Below are positions 17,535 to 25,891 of a stretch of 64,000 nucleotides of DNA, in pieces (position 1 is the first letter of the stretch; every line of letters begins with the position of its first letter). The notes beneath the pieces were generated by a model that did no database searches, was not told the origin of the DNA, and saw only the letters and a program-made list of their open reading frames with translations. Both the position numbers and the translations under genes were made by a program. The stretch is from Cellvibrio fontiphilus_A (GTDB lineage: Bacteria; Pseudomonadota; Gammaproteobacteria; Pseudomonadales; Cellvibrionaceae), in NCBI RefSeq assembly GCF_042646205.1, contig NZ_JBHRTF010000002.1, positions 744,001-808,000 on the forward strand. The letters run 5' to 3'.

Positions 17535-17669
17535 AGTTAAGCCAACTTATTGATTTAACGTGTGTTCTTCTCTCCGTTTTGATTGTTTTACTCTAGCCCA
17601 TCTGGCGTCACCCCAAGGGCGCCAGTTTTTATCCGATGATTTTCTGAATCATCGGATTTTTTTATTTTT
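17535..17669 (+). ncRNA. candidate ErsA/Spot 42-position small RNA
   Basis: An untranslated segment between polA and engB, where enterics encode Spot 42 and pseudomonads encode ErsA. Three things support a transcript: a sigma-E/AlgU-type promoter directly upstream; an unstructured pyrimidine-rich stretch (TGTTCTTCTCTCCG) typical of a seed that pairs with ribosome-binding sites; and two hairpins, CTGGCG/CGCCAG and then a perfect 11-bp terminator stem with a U tract that also suits Hfq. As I recall, ErsA of P. aeruginosa is about 132 nt and AlgU-dependent, so position, size and promoter type agree. Primary-sequence homology was not tested. The 5' end is predicted from the promoter. Confidence 0.7.
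17631..17668 (+). terminator. intrinsic terminator of the small-RNA candidate
   Basis: A perfect 11-bp stem ATCCGATGATT/AATCATCGGAT with a TTCTG loop, followed by TTTTTTTATTTTT. It is about 250 bp after the polA terminator, so it must serve a separate transcript. Confidence 0.88.
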
Positions 17670-17735
17670 ACGCGGCTATTTATTTGTTATTGGCTTCGCT
17701 CGCAGTCACTAACCCCTGCCCACCCAGGCTCATGG

Positions 17736-18380
17736 CTAGTGTGGTGTCTCTGTCACTACCGGTATGTCTGCTGCTGGTTCGGGCGCCAGCCAGCCTTGCA
17801 GTTTGGCTTTCAGTTCATCCAACCCGGCGTACTTGAGTGCGGAAAAACACTGGATACTCACCAGCTTGTCCAAATTGGCTTGTTTAAGCTGTTTTTGCAC
17901 GGCAAATAGCGAGTTGTTGGCCTGCATGCGGCTAAGTTTGTCGGCTTTGGTGAGCAGTATATGTACCGGCATATTGCCCTTGATCGCCCAGTTGAGCATG
18001 GTGGTATCAAACTCCTGCAACGGGTGGCGTATATCCATCAGCAGTATCAGTCCCTTCAGGCACTGGCGCTTTTGCAGGTATTCCGACAGGTCGCGCTGCC
18101 ACTTTTCCTTTTGCTCGCGTGATACCTTGGCGTAGCCATAACCGGGTAAATCCACCAAGCGCTGGTTGTCGCTCAGGTTAAAGAAGTTGATCAGTTGGGT
18201 GCGCCCCGGGGTTTTACTGGTGCGCGCCAGCTTTTGATTAGTCAGTGCATTAATGGCGCTGGATTTACCTGCATTGGAGCGGCCAGCAAAGGCGACTTCC
18301 GCGCCAGTTTCCGGCGGACATTCGCGAATACTGGGCGCGCTCTTGGTGAAATAAGCCTTGGTAAATACGATCTCGGTCAA
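17736..18380 (-). CDS. engB: ribosome-biogenesis GTPase EngB (YihA/YsxC)
   Basis: A 214-residue essential GTPase that assists assembly of the 50S ribosomal subunit. It has the P-loop GRSNAGKSS (about residues 33-41), G2 threonine in KTPGRTQLINFF, G3 DLPGYG, G4 TKAD and the G5-like block CFSALK. Length and motif order are normal. The C-terminal tail after PEPAADIPVV is variable in the family. It converges with the polA/small-RNA transcripts and diverges from the cytochrome c4 gene across a 224-bp gap. Confidence 0.97.
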   Translation of the reverse strand: MTEIVFTKAYFTKSAPSIRECPPETGAEVAFAGRSNAGKSSAINALTNQKLARTSKTPGRTQLINFFNLSDNQRLVDLPGYGYAKVSREQKEKWQRDLSEYLQKRQCLKGLILLMDIRHPLQEFDTTMLNWAIKGNMPVHILLTKADKLSRMQANNSLFAVQKQLKQANLDKLVSIQCFSALKYAGLDELKAKLQGWLAPEPAADIPVVTETPH

Positions 18381-18604
18381 GATAATAACCCTTCAAAATA
18401 GTGTGTTATTAGCGCGTTGGTAATATAATGCCGGCGCTTTTCGGGCCGCCGTGCGCGCCAAAAGCGGGATTCATGCGGAATAGGGGTGGGATTGTAGCTT
18501 GTCAGCCGGTGATTAAGCGAACTTAACCCCAAGTTGCTGCGTATAACCGCCTTGTAAAGACGCACGCATAACAAGCAGATTCATCGATCAAATCGGATTA
18601 GCCA

Positions 18605-19288
18605 ATGAAACATATAGTACGCAATGCACTTTTATCACTGGGTCTGGTAGCGGTTGCCCAGGGCGCTCTGGCGGCAGGTGATGCTACAGCAGGTGCAGCC
18701 AAGGCTGCCGTGTGTGGCGCATGCCATGGTGCCGATGGCAACAGCATGGTTGGAACCTTCCCGAAATTGGCTGGTTTGGGCGAGAAATACTTGCTGAAAC
18801 AACTGCAGGACATCCAAGCCTGGGATTTGGAACAAGACGCCGCCAAGAAAGCGACTACTGGCCGTAAAGTGCCGGAAATGGTGGGTTTACTGGCTAACCT
18901 GAACGATCAGGATCTGGCTGATATCGCCGCGCACTACGCCGCGCAAACTACCCAGTTGTCAGGCTCCAAACAGCTGGAAGTACAGGTCAATTCGGGTTTG
19001 AAAGTTAACGCCATGGAATTGGGTGCGCGCACCTTCCGTGCCGGTAACATCGCCACTGGTGTGCCAGCTTGTACCGGTTGCCACGCGCCAGACGGCAAAG
19101 GTAACTCGGCCGCAGGCTTCCCGCGTTTGAGTGGTCAACACCCTGAGTATATTGAAAAGCAACTGCGCGCTTTCCGCGCGGGTGACCGCACCAATGACGG
19201 CGACCAAATGACTATGCGCACTATTGCCGCCCAGTTAAGCGATGCGGAAATCGTAGCGCTGGCCAACTACATCGCCGGTCTGCATTGA
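18605..19288 (+). CDS. dihaem cytochrome c4
   Basis: A 227-residue periplasmic electron carrier to terminal oxidases. After a signal peptide (ending ALAA) there are two class I cytochrome c domains, each with a haem-binding motif: CGACH at residues 37-41 and CTGCH near residue 157. Each is followed by a distal methionine region (VPEMVGLLANLNDQDLADIA and MRTIAAQLSDAEIVALANYI, cited in part). The size and duplicated layout are those of cytochrome c4. It stands between engB and dsbA as in pseudomonads and ends at its own terminator. Confidence 0.95.
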   Translation: MKHIVRNALLSLGLVAVAQGALAAGDATAGAAKAAVCGACHGADGNSMVGTFPKLAGLGEKYLLKQLQDIQAWDLEQDAAKKATTGRKVPEMVGLLANLNDQDLADIAAHYAAQTTQLSGSKQLEVQVNSGLKVNAMELGARTFRAGNIATGVPACTGCHAPDGKGNSAAGFPRLSGQHPEYIEKQLRAFRAGDRTNDGDQMTMRTIAAQLSDAEIVALANYIAGLH

Positions 19289-19313
19289 TCCGGGTGGATA
19301 GTTAACGAGTGTT

Positions 19314-19341
19314 AAAAAAGGCGACTTCGGTCGCCTTTTTT
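19314..19341 (+). terminator. rho-independent terminator after cytochrome c4
   Basis: A stem AAAAAAGGCGAC/GTCGCCTTTTTT closed by a stable TTCG tetraloop, ending in a T run. The A-rich side makes it potentially bidirectional. Confidence 0.9.
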
Positions 19342-19475
19342 GTGCCTGCCCTTTACAGATGCCACCACGGGTCGCAGAATCCGGCCCAGTTTGGGAACTA
19401 GTCTGTGCCTTGTCGGACTAAGCCCCGAGTTCATTCACTTGTCAAACCAACAACTACAAATTTGAGGAGCGGTTT

Positions 19476-20126
19476 ATGCGCATTATGGTTGCCCTATTGG
19501 GGCTGGTGTTTTCGCTGAGTGCTTGTGCCCAGGAATCGGCTGATACTTATAAAGAAGGTCAGCATTATGTGATTCTGGATACCCCGGTGCGCACCGCCGA
19601 CCCCAGCAAAATTGAAGTGGCTGAAGTGTTTGCCTATTCCTGCCCGCATTGTTTTGATTTTGAACCGCTGTTACACGCCTGGGAAAAAAAACAGGATAGC
19701 GATGTATACCTGAGCCAGACCCATGCGATGTGGAACCCGCAAATGGAGCCACTGGTGCGCGGTTATTACACCTCGGTTGCATTGAAGATCAAAGACAAAA
19801 CCCACATGGCCGTATTCAATGCCCTGCACCTGGAGCGCAAACCCCTGGGCAGCGCTGAACAATGGGCAGACTTTTTTGCCAACTACGGTGTGGATAAAGC
19901 CAAAGCGCTCAGCACCTACAACTCCTTTGGTGTGACCAGCCAAATCAAGCAAGCTGAAGCCCGCGCCCGCAGTTACAAAATCACCGGTACACCGGAAATG
20001 GTGGTGGATGGTAAATACCGCATCAGCTCCCGCTTGGCGGGTGGCCACGCCGAAATGCTAAAAGTGGTGGATTTCCTGGTTGCCAAGGTTCGTGCCGAGC
20101 GCGCTGCTGCAAAACCAGCGCAGTAA
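19476..20126 (+). CDS. dsbA: thiol:disulfide interchange protein DsbA, predicted lipoprotein
   Basis: A 216-residue thioredoxin-fold oxidase that introduces disulfides into exported proteins. The active site is the classic CPHC (residues 56-59), and the cis-proline block is ITGTPEMVVDG. The N-terminus MRIMVALLGLVFSLSACAQE ends in a lipobox (LSAC, Cys17), so unlike the soluble enterobacterial enzyme it is probably membrane-anchored. GAGGAG precedes the ATG. It follows cytochrome c4 and precedes a GGDEF gene, as in pseudomonads. A second, divergent DsbA-like protein with a CTTC site is encoded near 60.5 kb. Confidence 0.95.
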   Translation: MRIMVALLGLVFSLSACAQESADTYKEGQHYVILDTPVRTADPSKIEVAEVFAYSCPHCFDFEPLLHAWEKKQDSDVYLSQTHAMWNPQMEPLVRGYYTSVALKIKDKTHMAVFNALHLERKPLGSAEQWADFFANYGVDKAKALSTYNSFGVTSQIKQAEARARSYKITGTPEMVVDGKYRISSRLAGGHAEMLKVVDFLVAKVRAERAAAKPAQ

Positions 20127-20145
20127 TCGCCAGCTTGTTTACCCA

Positions 20146-20177
20146 AACCCGCGCCGCACCCGCCGCGCGGGTTTTTT
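20146..20177 (+). terminator. rho-independent terminator after dsbA
   Basis: A GC-rich stem AACCCGCG/CGCGGGTT followed by TTTTTGTTTTT, 20 bp after the dsbA stop codon. Confidence 0.85.
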
Positions 20178-20272
20178 GTTTTTATGGCCAGCGAGGGTGA
20201 TTTAAGCGGCACTGGCTATACTCAACCTTATCTTCCCCTAAAGCCCCAACCGAGCAGCTTTCCAGAGTTTGT

Positions 20273-22006
20273 ATGACAACAAATAACAGTGACAAGAATA
20301 ACTGGCGCGAGAAATACCTGAACGCGCTGGATGAACAGGATCAGTTGGAAAAACGCTTTGCCGAACAGCAAGCGCTACTGCGCAGTGCGCTGGTGCGTGT
20401 GAGTGTGGCGGCCGATGGTCAGGATGAAGTATTGGATAAGATCTTGGGCAACCTGCGCGAGAAACTGCGGGGCGATATGACCGCGCTGGATATGGCGAAC
20501 CTGCTGCAGCAATTGGAGCGCGCGGCACTGACCTTTGAACAGCAGCGCGAGCAGGGCTCCCAGGACGTGCGTCAGGCCTTGATGGATATCGCCAAACCCC
20601 TGCAGCAATTCAAACTCTCGCGGCCGGTCAAAAAAGACCTGGGCGATTACCTTGCCCAGCTGCCTCAGCGCAGTAAAAAAGTGCGCCTCTACCCTGCACT
20701 GTTGCAGGAGTTGGCGGGTATACAGCAGCGCGCGTTAATCGAAATCGAACAGCCCAAAACTGGTTTTTTTGATCGTCTGCTGGGCGCTAAACCTGAGCCT
20801 AAAGCGCCGCCGGTTGAGCAGTCGATGGATATGGATAACCCCGATGCACTCATGTCGGAGGAGACCCACGCGGCGCTGGAGCAGCACCGTGAAGAGGCGC
20901 GTGTGGCGCTGAATATTAACCCTCGCGCCAAAACCCAGGTGCCCGAGCTGGCGCCAGAATATGCCGAAGAAATTGCGCGGGTGCTCAATCAGTTTTTGCT
21001 CAGCCTCGAAAATGAGGTGGTGATAAAAGACAAGGTGGAGGCGATTCGCCTGCAAGTGGCCCAAGGCTTGGCGCAGACGGCGCTGATTCCCACCCTGGAA
21101 GCAGTGCGCGATCTGGTCATGGAAGCCTATCTGGCGGCTAATCAGGCCTTTGGCAACTACCTCAAAAACGTCAATCAGGAATTGGCGGAGATCTATGCCC
21201 TGCTCGGCGGCGCGGTTAAACATAACCAACAGGAACTCGCCGCCTCGCGCAAATTACAAAACGATGTGATGCGCGAGATGAACGACCTTGAAAGCACCGC
21301 CAGCAGCGCCACCGACATCAATCAACTGAAAGACCGGGTTAAATCCCAGATTGGCAATATTCGGCAGGCGCTCGACAGCTATCAGCAAAACGAAAGCAGC
21401 CAACAGCAGTTAGCGCAGCAACTGGCATCGCTCGGCGAAAAAATAAAAACCATGGAAACCGAGGCTGAGCAAAACCGCAGCAGCCTGGAAAAACATCGCT
21501 ATAAAGCCCTGCACGATCCGCTCACGGAACTGCCCAACCGCGAAGCCTACAGCGAGCGTGCAGCCTTGGAAGTTCAACGCTGGCAGCGCTACCAGCGGCC
21601 GCTAACCATCGCGATTTTTGATATAGATTTTTTCAAAAAAATTAACGACAGTTTTGGCCATCAAGCGGGCGACAGGGTCATTAAAGTGATTGGCCGCTCC
21701 ATTGCCAAACGCTTGCGTGAAGCCGACTTTTTTTGTCGCTATGGCGGCGAGGAATTTGTGGCACTGATGCCGGAAACCGATGCCGGTGCAGCCTTTCAGG
21801 TATTGGATAAATTGCGCGAGGCAATTGCCAACGCGGCGTTCAATTATAAGAACCAACCGCTTTCCATTAGCGTATCTATTGGGCTTACTGAATTTAAAAC
21901 CGGCGATGATTTAGTCAGTGCCTTTGAGCGCGCCGATAAAGCGTTGTATCAGGCCAAGGCAAACGGGCGCAATCGCTGTGAATTACTGGAGGATTTGCCC
22001 AGATGA
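20273..22006 (+). CDS. cytoplasmic diguanylate cyclase with long coiled-coil N-terminus
   Basis: A 577-residue protein whose last 170 residues form a GGDEF domain making cyclic di-GMP (DPLTELPNREAY, FDIDFFKKINDSFGHQAGD, then RYGGEEF at about residue 490). The active site is intact. An allosteric RxxD inhibitory site is not obvious. The first 400 residues are charged and largely coiled-coil (REKYLNALDEQDQLEKRFAE; later QQNESSQQQLAQQLASLGEK), with no membrane segment or signal peptide, suggesting a soluble scaffolded enzyme. A similar gene follows dsbA in pseudomonads. Its stop overlaps the next start by 4 bp, beginning a five-gene operon. Confidence 0.92.
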   Translation: MTTNNSDKNNWREKYLNALDEQDQLEKRFAEQQALLRSALVRVSVAADGQDEVLDKILGNLREKLRGDMTALDMANLLQQLERAALTFEQQREQGSQDVRQALMDIAKPLQQFKLSRPVKKDLGDYLAQLPQRSKKVRLYPALLQELAGIQQRALIEIEQPKTGFFDRLLGAKPEPKAPPVEQSMDMDNPDALMSEETHAALEQHREEARVALNINPRAKTQVPELAPEYAEEIARVLNQFLLSLENEVVIKDKVEAIRLQVAQGLAQTALIPTLEAVRDLVMEAYLAANQAFGNYLKNVNQELAEIYALLGGAVKHNQQELAASRKLQNDVMREMNDLESTASSATDINQLKDRVKSQIGNIRQALDSYQQNESSQQQLAQQLASLGEKIKTMETEAEQNRSSLEKHRYKALHDPLTELPNREAYSERAALEVQRWQRYQRPLTIAIFDIDFFKKINDSFGHQAGDRVIKVIGRSIAKRLREADFFCRYGGEEFVALMPETDAGAAFQVLDKLREAIANAAFNYKNQPLSISVSIGLTEFKTGDDLVSAFERADKALYQAKANGRNRCELLEDLPR

Positions 22007-22656
22007 ACATTCGTGTAACCCGCTTTGCAATACAGTTGTTTATTTGCTGTTGTTTTATCTATCCGGCAAGCCTGATGGCGCTGGAATTTACCGCGCGGGT
22101 GGTGGATAACCAGTCTATGCCGCTGGAGGATGCGGTTGTTGCCTTGATTCCCGCACAGCAGCCTGATTACAGCAGCTTGCCTGCAGCTGTCATGGATCAG
22201 CGACAAAATATGTTTGTGCCCCATGTGCTGGCAATTCGCACCAATACCCAGGTGCGTTTTCCCAACAGTGACGATGTGCGCCACCATGTGTATTCGTTTT
22301 CGCCCGCGAAAAAATTTGAATTGCGTTTGTATCACGGTTTGAGTGCAGAGCCAGTGCTGTTTGATAAAGCCGGCACGGTAGTGCTGGGCTGTAATATCCA
22401 CGACTCAATGCTCGCGTATATTTATGTAGTAGATACTGAATATTTTGCAGTGACCGATGCGCGCGGCCAGCTCAGCATAAATGCGCCAGCGGGTAGCTAT
22501 CAAATGCAAGTATTCCACCCGCGCTTGCAGCAGGATTTTGCGCCCATTGCGGTGCAACTTGACGCGGGCAAAAACCACCATCAACAAATCCAGTTGACTC
22601 AGTTAAACGAGGCCGATGCAACAGCGCCGGCAGACGATTTATCGACACTGTTTTAA
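22003..22656 (+). CDS. periplasmic cupredoxin-like protein (methylamine-utilisation-protein family)
   Basis: A 217-residue exported protein with a signal peptide ending at about LMALEF. The region of residues 70-140 resembles a cupredoxin: HH at 94-95, then CNIHDSM with Cys130, His133 and Met136, the ligand spacing of a type 1 copper site. Family members are annotated as methylamine utilisation protein, but no methylamine genes are nearby, so that name is probably misleading. Its ATG overlaps the upstream GGDEF stop (ATGA) and the GGDEF-EAL gene starts 12 bp after it, so it is probably a redox or ligand-sensing partner of c-di-GMP signalling. That role is inference. Confidence 0.72.
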   Translation: MNIRVTRFAIQLFICCCFIYPASLMALEFTARVVDNQSMPLEDAVVALIPAQQPDYSSLPAAVMDQRQNMFVPHVLAIRTNTQVRFPNSDDVRHHVYSFSPAKKFELRLYHGLSAEPVLFDKAGTVVLGCNIHDSMLAYIYVVDTEYFAVTDARGQLSINAPAGSYQMQVFHPRLQQDFAPIAVQLDAGKNHHQQIQLTQLNEADATAPADDLSTLF

Positions 22657-22668
22657 CCGGAATAGATC

Positions 22669-24996
22669 ATGCCAAAATTTAACTACCTGTTTAAATTGCT
22701 CGCCTTTTTAATCGGGTTAGTGATTGTGCTGGAAACCGTTTCTTATTTTGCGACACGGCTGATCATCAACAAAGCGGTCACTCATAATGCCCGCTCGGAA
22801 TTGTTGGCCGGCGGTGAATTGTTTACCCGCGTGATGCAAAAAAATGTTGAACAGCTGGCGCTCTCGGTAAAAGTATTAACGGAAGATTTTGGGTTTAAAG
22901 ATGCGGTCGCCACCAGCGATGAAAAAACCATTGCCTCGGCACTGGTAAATCACTCGGCGCGGGTCAAAGCGGATATAGGTGTGCTCATCAGTCGCGATGG
23001 TAAATTAATTGCCAGTGATGAAACCTTTGCGGTGCAGGTGAATGAAGAATTTGCAGCGCTACAAGCCCAGGCGCAGGCGCGCGGTCAGGCTTACGATATT
23101 ATTTTTATCGATGGGCGCGCCTATCAATTTGTGATGTTTACGGTAAAAGCGCCGGTGGTCATAGGGCTGGCCGGCATGGGCTTTGAAATCAAACAGGAGT
23201 TCAGTGCAGAGCTGCGCAAATTGACCGGGTTGGAAGTGTCGTTTGTGCGACAACAATCCGCGGGTTTTACATATCTCAACGGCACCTTGTTAGATGATCA
23301 ACCCAACCTGCTAGTGACACAACTGGCACAACAAACACTGGGTGAAGTATTTATCTACGATGATTTTATTTCGCTCGCGGTGCCCGCGGCGCGCCAAAAC
23401 CAACAACTGGTGGCGGTATTGCAAGTTCCCCTCAGCCATGCGCTTGCACATTTCTCCCATTTGAATTGGCAGTTGTTTGTATTGGCGCTGGTATTTTCGC
23501 TGCTGGCCGGCATAGCGGCACTATTTTTAGCGCGCAGTGTGACGCGCCCGGTCACTCTGTTGGCAACTATTGCGCGGCGCATTGCCGGTGGATTTTATGC
23601 CACGCCGATTGTGGTGAAATCCAATGATGAATTGGGGGATTTGGCCGCTGCATTTATCACTATGCAAAAAGCAATCGGTGAGCGCGAGCAACAGGTGCTC
23701 TACCAATCTGAACATGATCCACTCACTGGCCTGCCCAATCGCCTGTTAATTTTCCCGCATCTGCAGGCTGCTATTTCGCGCTCGGGCGTATTGCGTCAGT
23801 CGGTATTTTTGTTAGTTATCGATATTAAAAATTTTGGCCAGATCAACGATGAGTTAAGCCAGGAAATTGGCGATGCAGTATTGCGCGAAGTTGGCCAAAA
23901 AATTGATCGACTGCTAACCCACAGTGAATTGCTGCGATTGGGCAGCGATGAATTCCTGGCCATAGTGATGGCGCCGGACAAAACAACGGTGCAGGAAATT
24001 CTGGATTTTATCCACGCCACGTTTAAAACCCCATTGCAGATTAATGGAATGCAAATCAGTGTGGAGATGAATATTGGTGTCGCGGCTTATCCGGCCGATG
24101 CTGATTCCGCCGATGTGTTGTTGCGGCGCGCGAATCTCGCCTTGAATGAAGGCCGTGTGCGCGAGGAGCGCAGCTGTTGGTATGAATCCGGTTGGGATGA
24201 AAAACATTTGCGACGCCTGCATTTGTTCCGCGAATTTGAGCATTCACTCAATGCCGGCCAGATCAGCCTCTACTACCAACCTAAAATTAATTTGGATCAG
24301 CCGGAAAAACTGGGCAGCGAAGCACTGGTGCGCTGGCATCACCCGGAGCTGGGTTTTATTAGCCCGGATGAATTTATTAATGTGATTGAAAGCTCCGGGC
24401 AAATTACCCTATTGACGCGCTGGGCATTAAAAACCGCCGTGTTGCATTTGCGCCGGTTGTTGGATGCACAGATTCACATCAGCTGCTCGGTAAATTTATC
24501 GGCGCTGGATTTATTAGTAGATGATTTACCGGCTTATGTGGCAGAGCTGCTTCAATCCCAGCGGGTGCCTGCTGAACATTTGGTATTGGAAATTACCGAA
24601 AGCGCAATTATGCGCGAGGCGGATAAATGCCTGGATAATTTGCGCCGCTTGCGCGATTTGGGTTTGACCTTGTCGATTGATGATTTTGGTACAGGTTACT
24701 CATCGCTCTCGCAATTAAAAAAATTGCCGGTTGCAGAATTAAAAATTGATAAATCGTTTATTTTAAATCTGGATTCCAGCGCCGATGATCAATTAATTGT
24801 GCGCTCAACCATTGATTTGGGGCACACATTGGGCCTGAGTATTACCGCCGAGGGTGTTGAATCGGAAGCGATAAAAACCCTGCTCAGCCAATTTGGCTGC
24901 GACACAGCCCAGGGCTATTTGTATAGCAAACCTTTGCCAGCGGAAGAATTTATTCGCTGGGTTACTCGCTACCTTGCGGAGCTGCAGCATGAATAA
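22669..24996 (+). CDS. membrane GGDEF-EAL protein, probable c-di-GMP phosphodiesterase
   Basis: A 775-residue inner-membrane protein. It has an N-terminal membrane helix, a periplasmic sensor region (about residues 30-260), a second helix (FVLALVFSLLAGIAALFLAR), HAMP (SVTRPVTLLATIARRI), GGDEF and EAL domains. The GGDEF signature is degenerate (GSDEF, about residue 424), so cyclase activity is doubtful. The EAL domain keeps its catalytic set: EALVRW (about 552), NLSALDL, ITESA, IDDFGTGYSSL, LKIDKSF and TAEGVES. It should therefore degrade c-di-GMP, opposing the cyclase two genes upstream. The periplasmic sensor may listen to the cupredoxin-like partner. It overlaps the next gene by 8 bp. Confidence 0.92.
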   Translation: MPKFNYLFKLLAFLIGLVIVLETVSYFATRLIINKAVTHNARSELLAGGELFTRVMQKNVEQLALSVKVLTEDFGFKDAVATSDEKTIASALVNHSARVKADIGVLISRDGKLIASDETFAVQVNEEFAALQAQAQARGQAYDIIFIDGRAYQFVMFTVKAPVVIGLAGMGFEIKQEFSAELRKLTGLEVSFVRQQSAGFTYLNGTLLDDQPNLLVTQLAQQTLGEVFIYDDFISLAVPAARQNQQLVAVLQVPLSHALAHFSHLNWQLFVLALVFSLLAGIAALFLARSVTRPVTLLATIARRIAGGFYATPIVVKSNDELGDLAAAFITMQKAIGEREQQVLYQSEHDPLTGLPNRLLIFPHLQAAISRSGVLRQSVFLLVIDIKNFGQINDELSQEIGDAVLREVGQKIDRLLTHSELLRLGSDEFLAIVMAPDKTTVQEILDFIHATFKTPLQINGMQISVEMNIGVAAYPADADSADVLLRRANLALNEGRVREERSCWYESGWDEKHLRRLHLFREFEHSLNAGQISLYYQPKINLDQPEKLGSEALVRWHHPELGFISPDEFINVIESSGQITLLTRWALKTAVLHLRRLLDAQIHISCSVNLSALDLLVDDLPAYVAELLQSQRVPAEHLVLEITESAIMREADKCLDNLRRLRDLGLTLSIDDFGTGYSSLSQLKKLPVAELKIDKSFILNLDSSADDQLIVRSTIDLGHTLGLSITAEGVESEAIKTLLSQFGCDTAQGYLYSKPLPAEEFIRWVTRYLAELQHE

Positions 24997-25891
24997 GCCA
25001 CAATCTGTTTGGGCGATTTGCCTGTTACTGTTGTTGCCGGTGATTCACACACAGGCAACCACCCCAACTGAGCTGGCAAGCGATAAAAAAATAATGCGCA
25101 GCCGGTTATTGGCGACGGGTGGCGCGAGCACCATTGAAGGCAGCGCTGGCGGTGGCATTGTGCCTATGGCGGTATTGTCCGGCTACGGCGCGCAGGAAGA
25201 GCAGAGTGCAACCGCATTTGCCAGTTATGTGGATACTGGCGATTACCAGTTGGAAGTGGTGGGCGGCAGTTGGAGTTGGCGCAATCGCCTGGAGCTTTCT
25301 ATTGCGCAACAAAAACTCACCCATGATTCACTCACCGCCGCATTACATTTGCCAACCGATTCCATCAGCCAGCGCATTATTGCCGCCAAAGTGCGTATTG
25401 CGGGCGATTTAATTTACACACCCATGCCGCAGTTGAGCATTGGTGTACAGCATAAAAAAAATCTGGATTTTTTGGTGCCCGCAGCGGTGGGCGCAAAAGA
25501 CGATTCGGGCACCGATATTAATTTCAGCGCAACCAAATTAATCCTGGGTGGATTTTTTAATCGCAATCTTTTGCTCAATGGCAATTTGCGTTACACCAAG
25601 GCCAACCAAACCGGGTTGGTAGGTTTTGGTGGCGATAAAAATAATAGCTACGAATTATTGCCGGAAGTATCAGCCGGTGTATTAGTGAATCGCCATTGGT
25701 TAGTGGGTACTGAATATCGCCAGAAGCCTGACAATTTATCCTTTATTAAAGAGGATGATTGGCAGACGGTTTTTGTGGGGTGGTTTCCCACCAAACGAGT
25801 GGCCCTGGTCGCCGCGTATGTAGACTTGGGTGAGGTGGCAACTTTTAAAGATCAAACGGGCTGGTATTTGTCGCTGCAGGGGAGTTTTTAA
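24989..25891 (+). CDS. DUF3034-family exported protein, probable outer-membrane beta-barrel
   Basis: A 300-residue protein with a signal peptide (WAICLLLLLPVIHTQA). The mature part reads as alternating amphipathic strands (YQLEVVGGSWSWRNRLELSI, LLLNGNLRYTKANQTGLVGF) and ends in an aromatic strand (GWYLSLQGSF), as in outer-membrane barrels. It matches my memory of the DUF3034 family; function unknown. I chose the ATG overlapping the upstream stop by 8 bp, which gives a proper signal peptide. It overlaps the haemoglobin gene by one base. Confidence 0.75.
   Translation: MNKPQSVWAICLLLLLPVIHTQATTPTELASDKKIMRSRLLATGGASTIEGSAGGGIVPMAVLSGYGAQEEQSATAFASYVDTGDYQLEVVGGSWSWRNRLELSIAQQKLTHDSLTAALHLPTDSISQRIIAAKVRIAGDLIYTPMPQLSIGVQHKKNLDFLVPAAVGAKDDSGTDINFSATKLILGGFFNRNLLLNGNLRYTKANQTGLVGFGGDKNNSYELLPEVSAGVLVNRHWLVGTEYRQKPDNLSFIKEDDWQTVFVGWFPTKRVALVAAYVDLGEVATFKDQTGWYLSLQGSF

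Noticed and set aside
22003..22656. Methylamine dehydrogenase system
   Set aside because: The family name suggests it, but no mau genes are present; the protein is better described as cupredoxin-like within a c-di-GMP operon.
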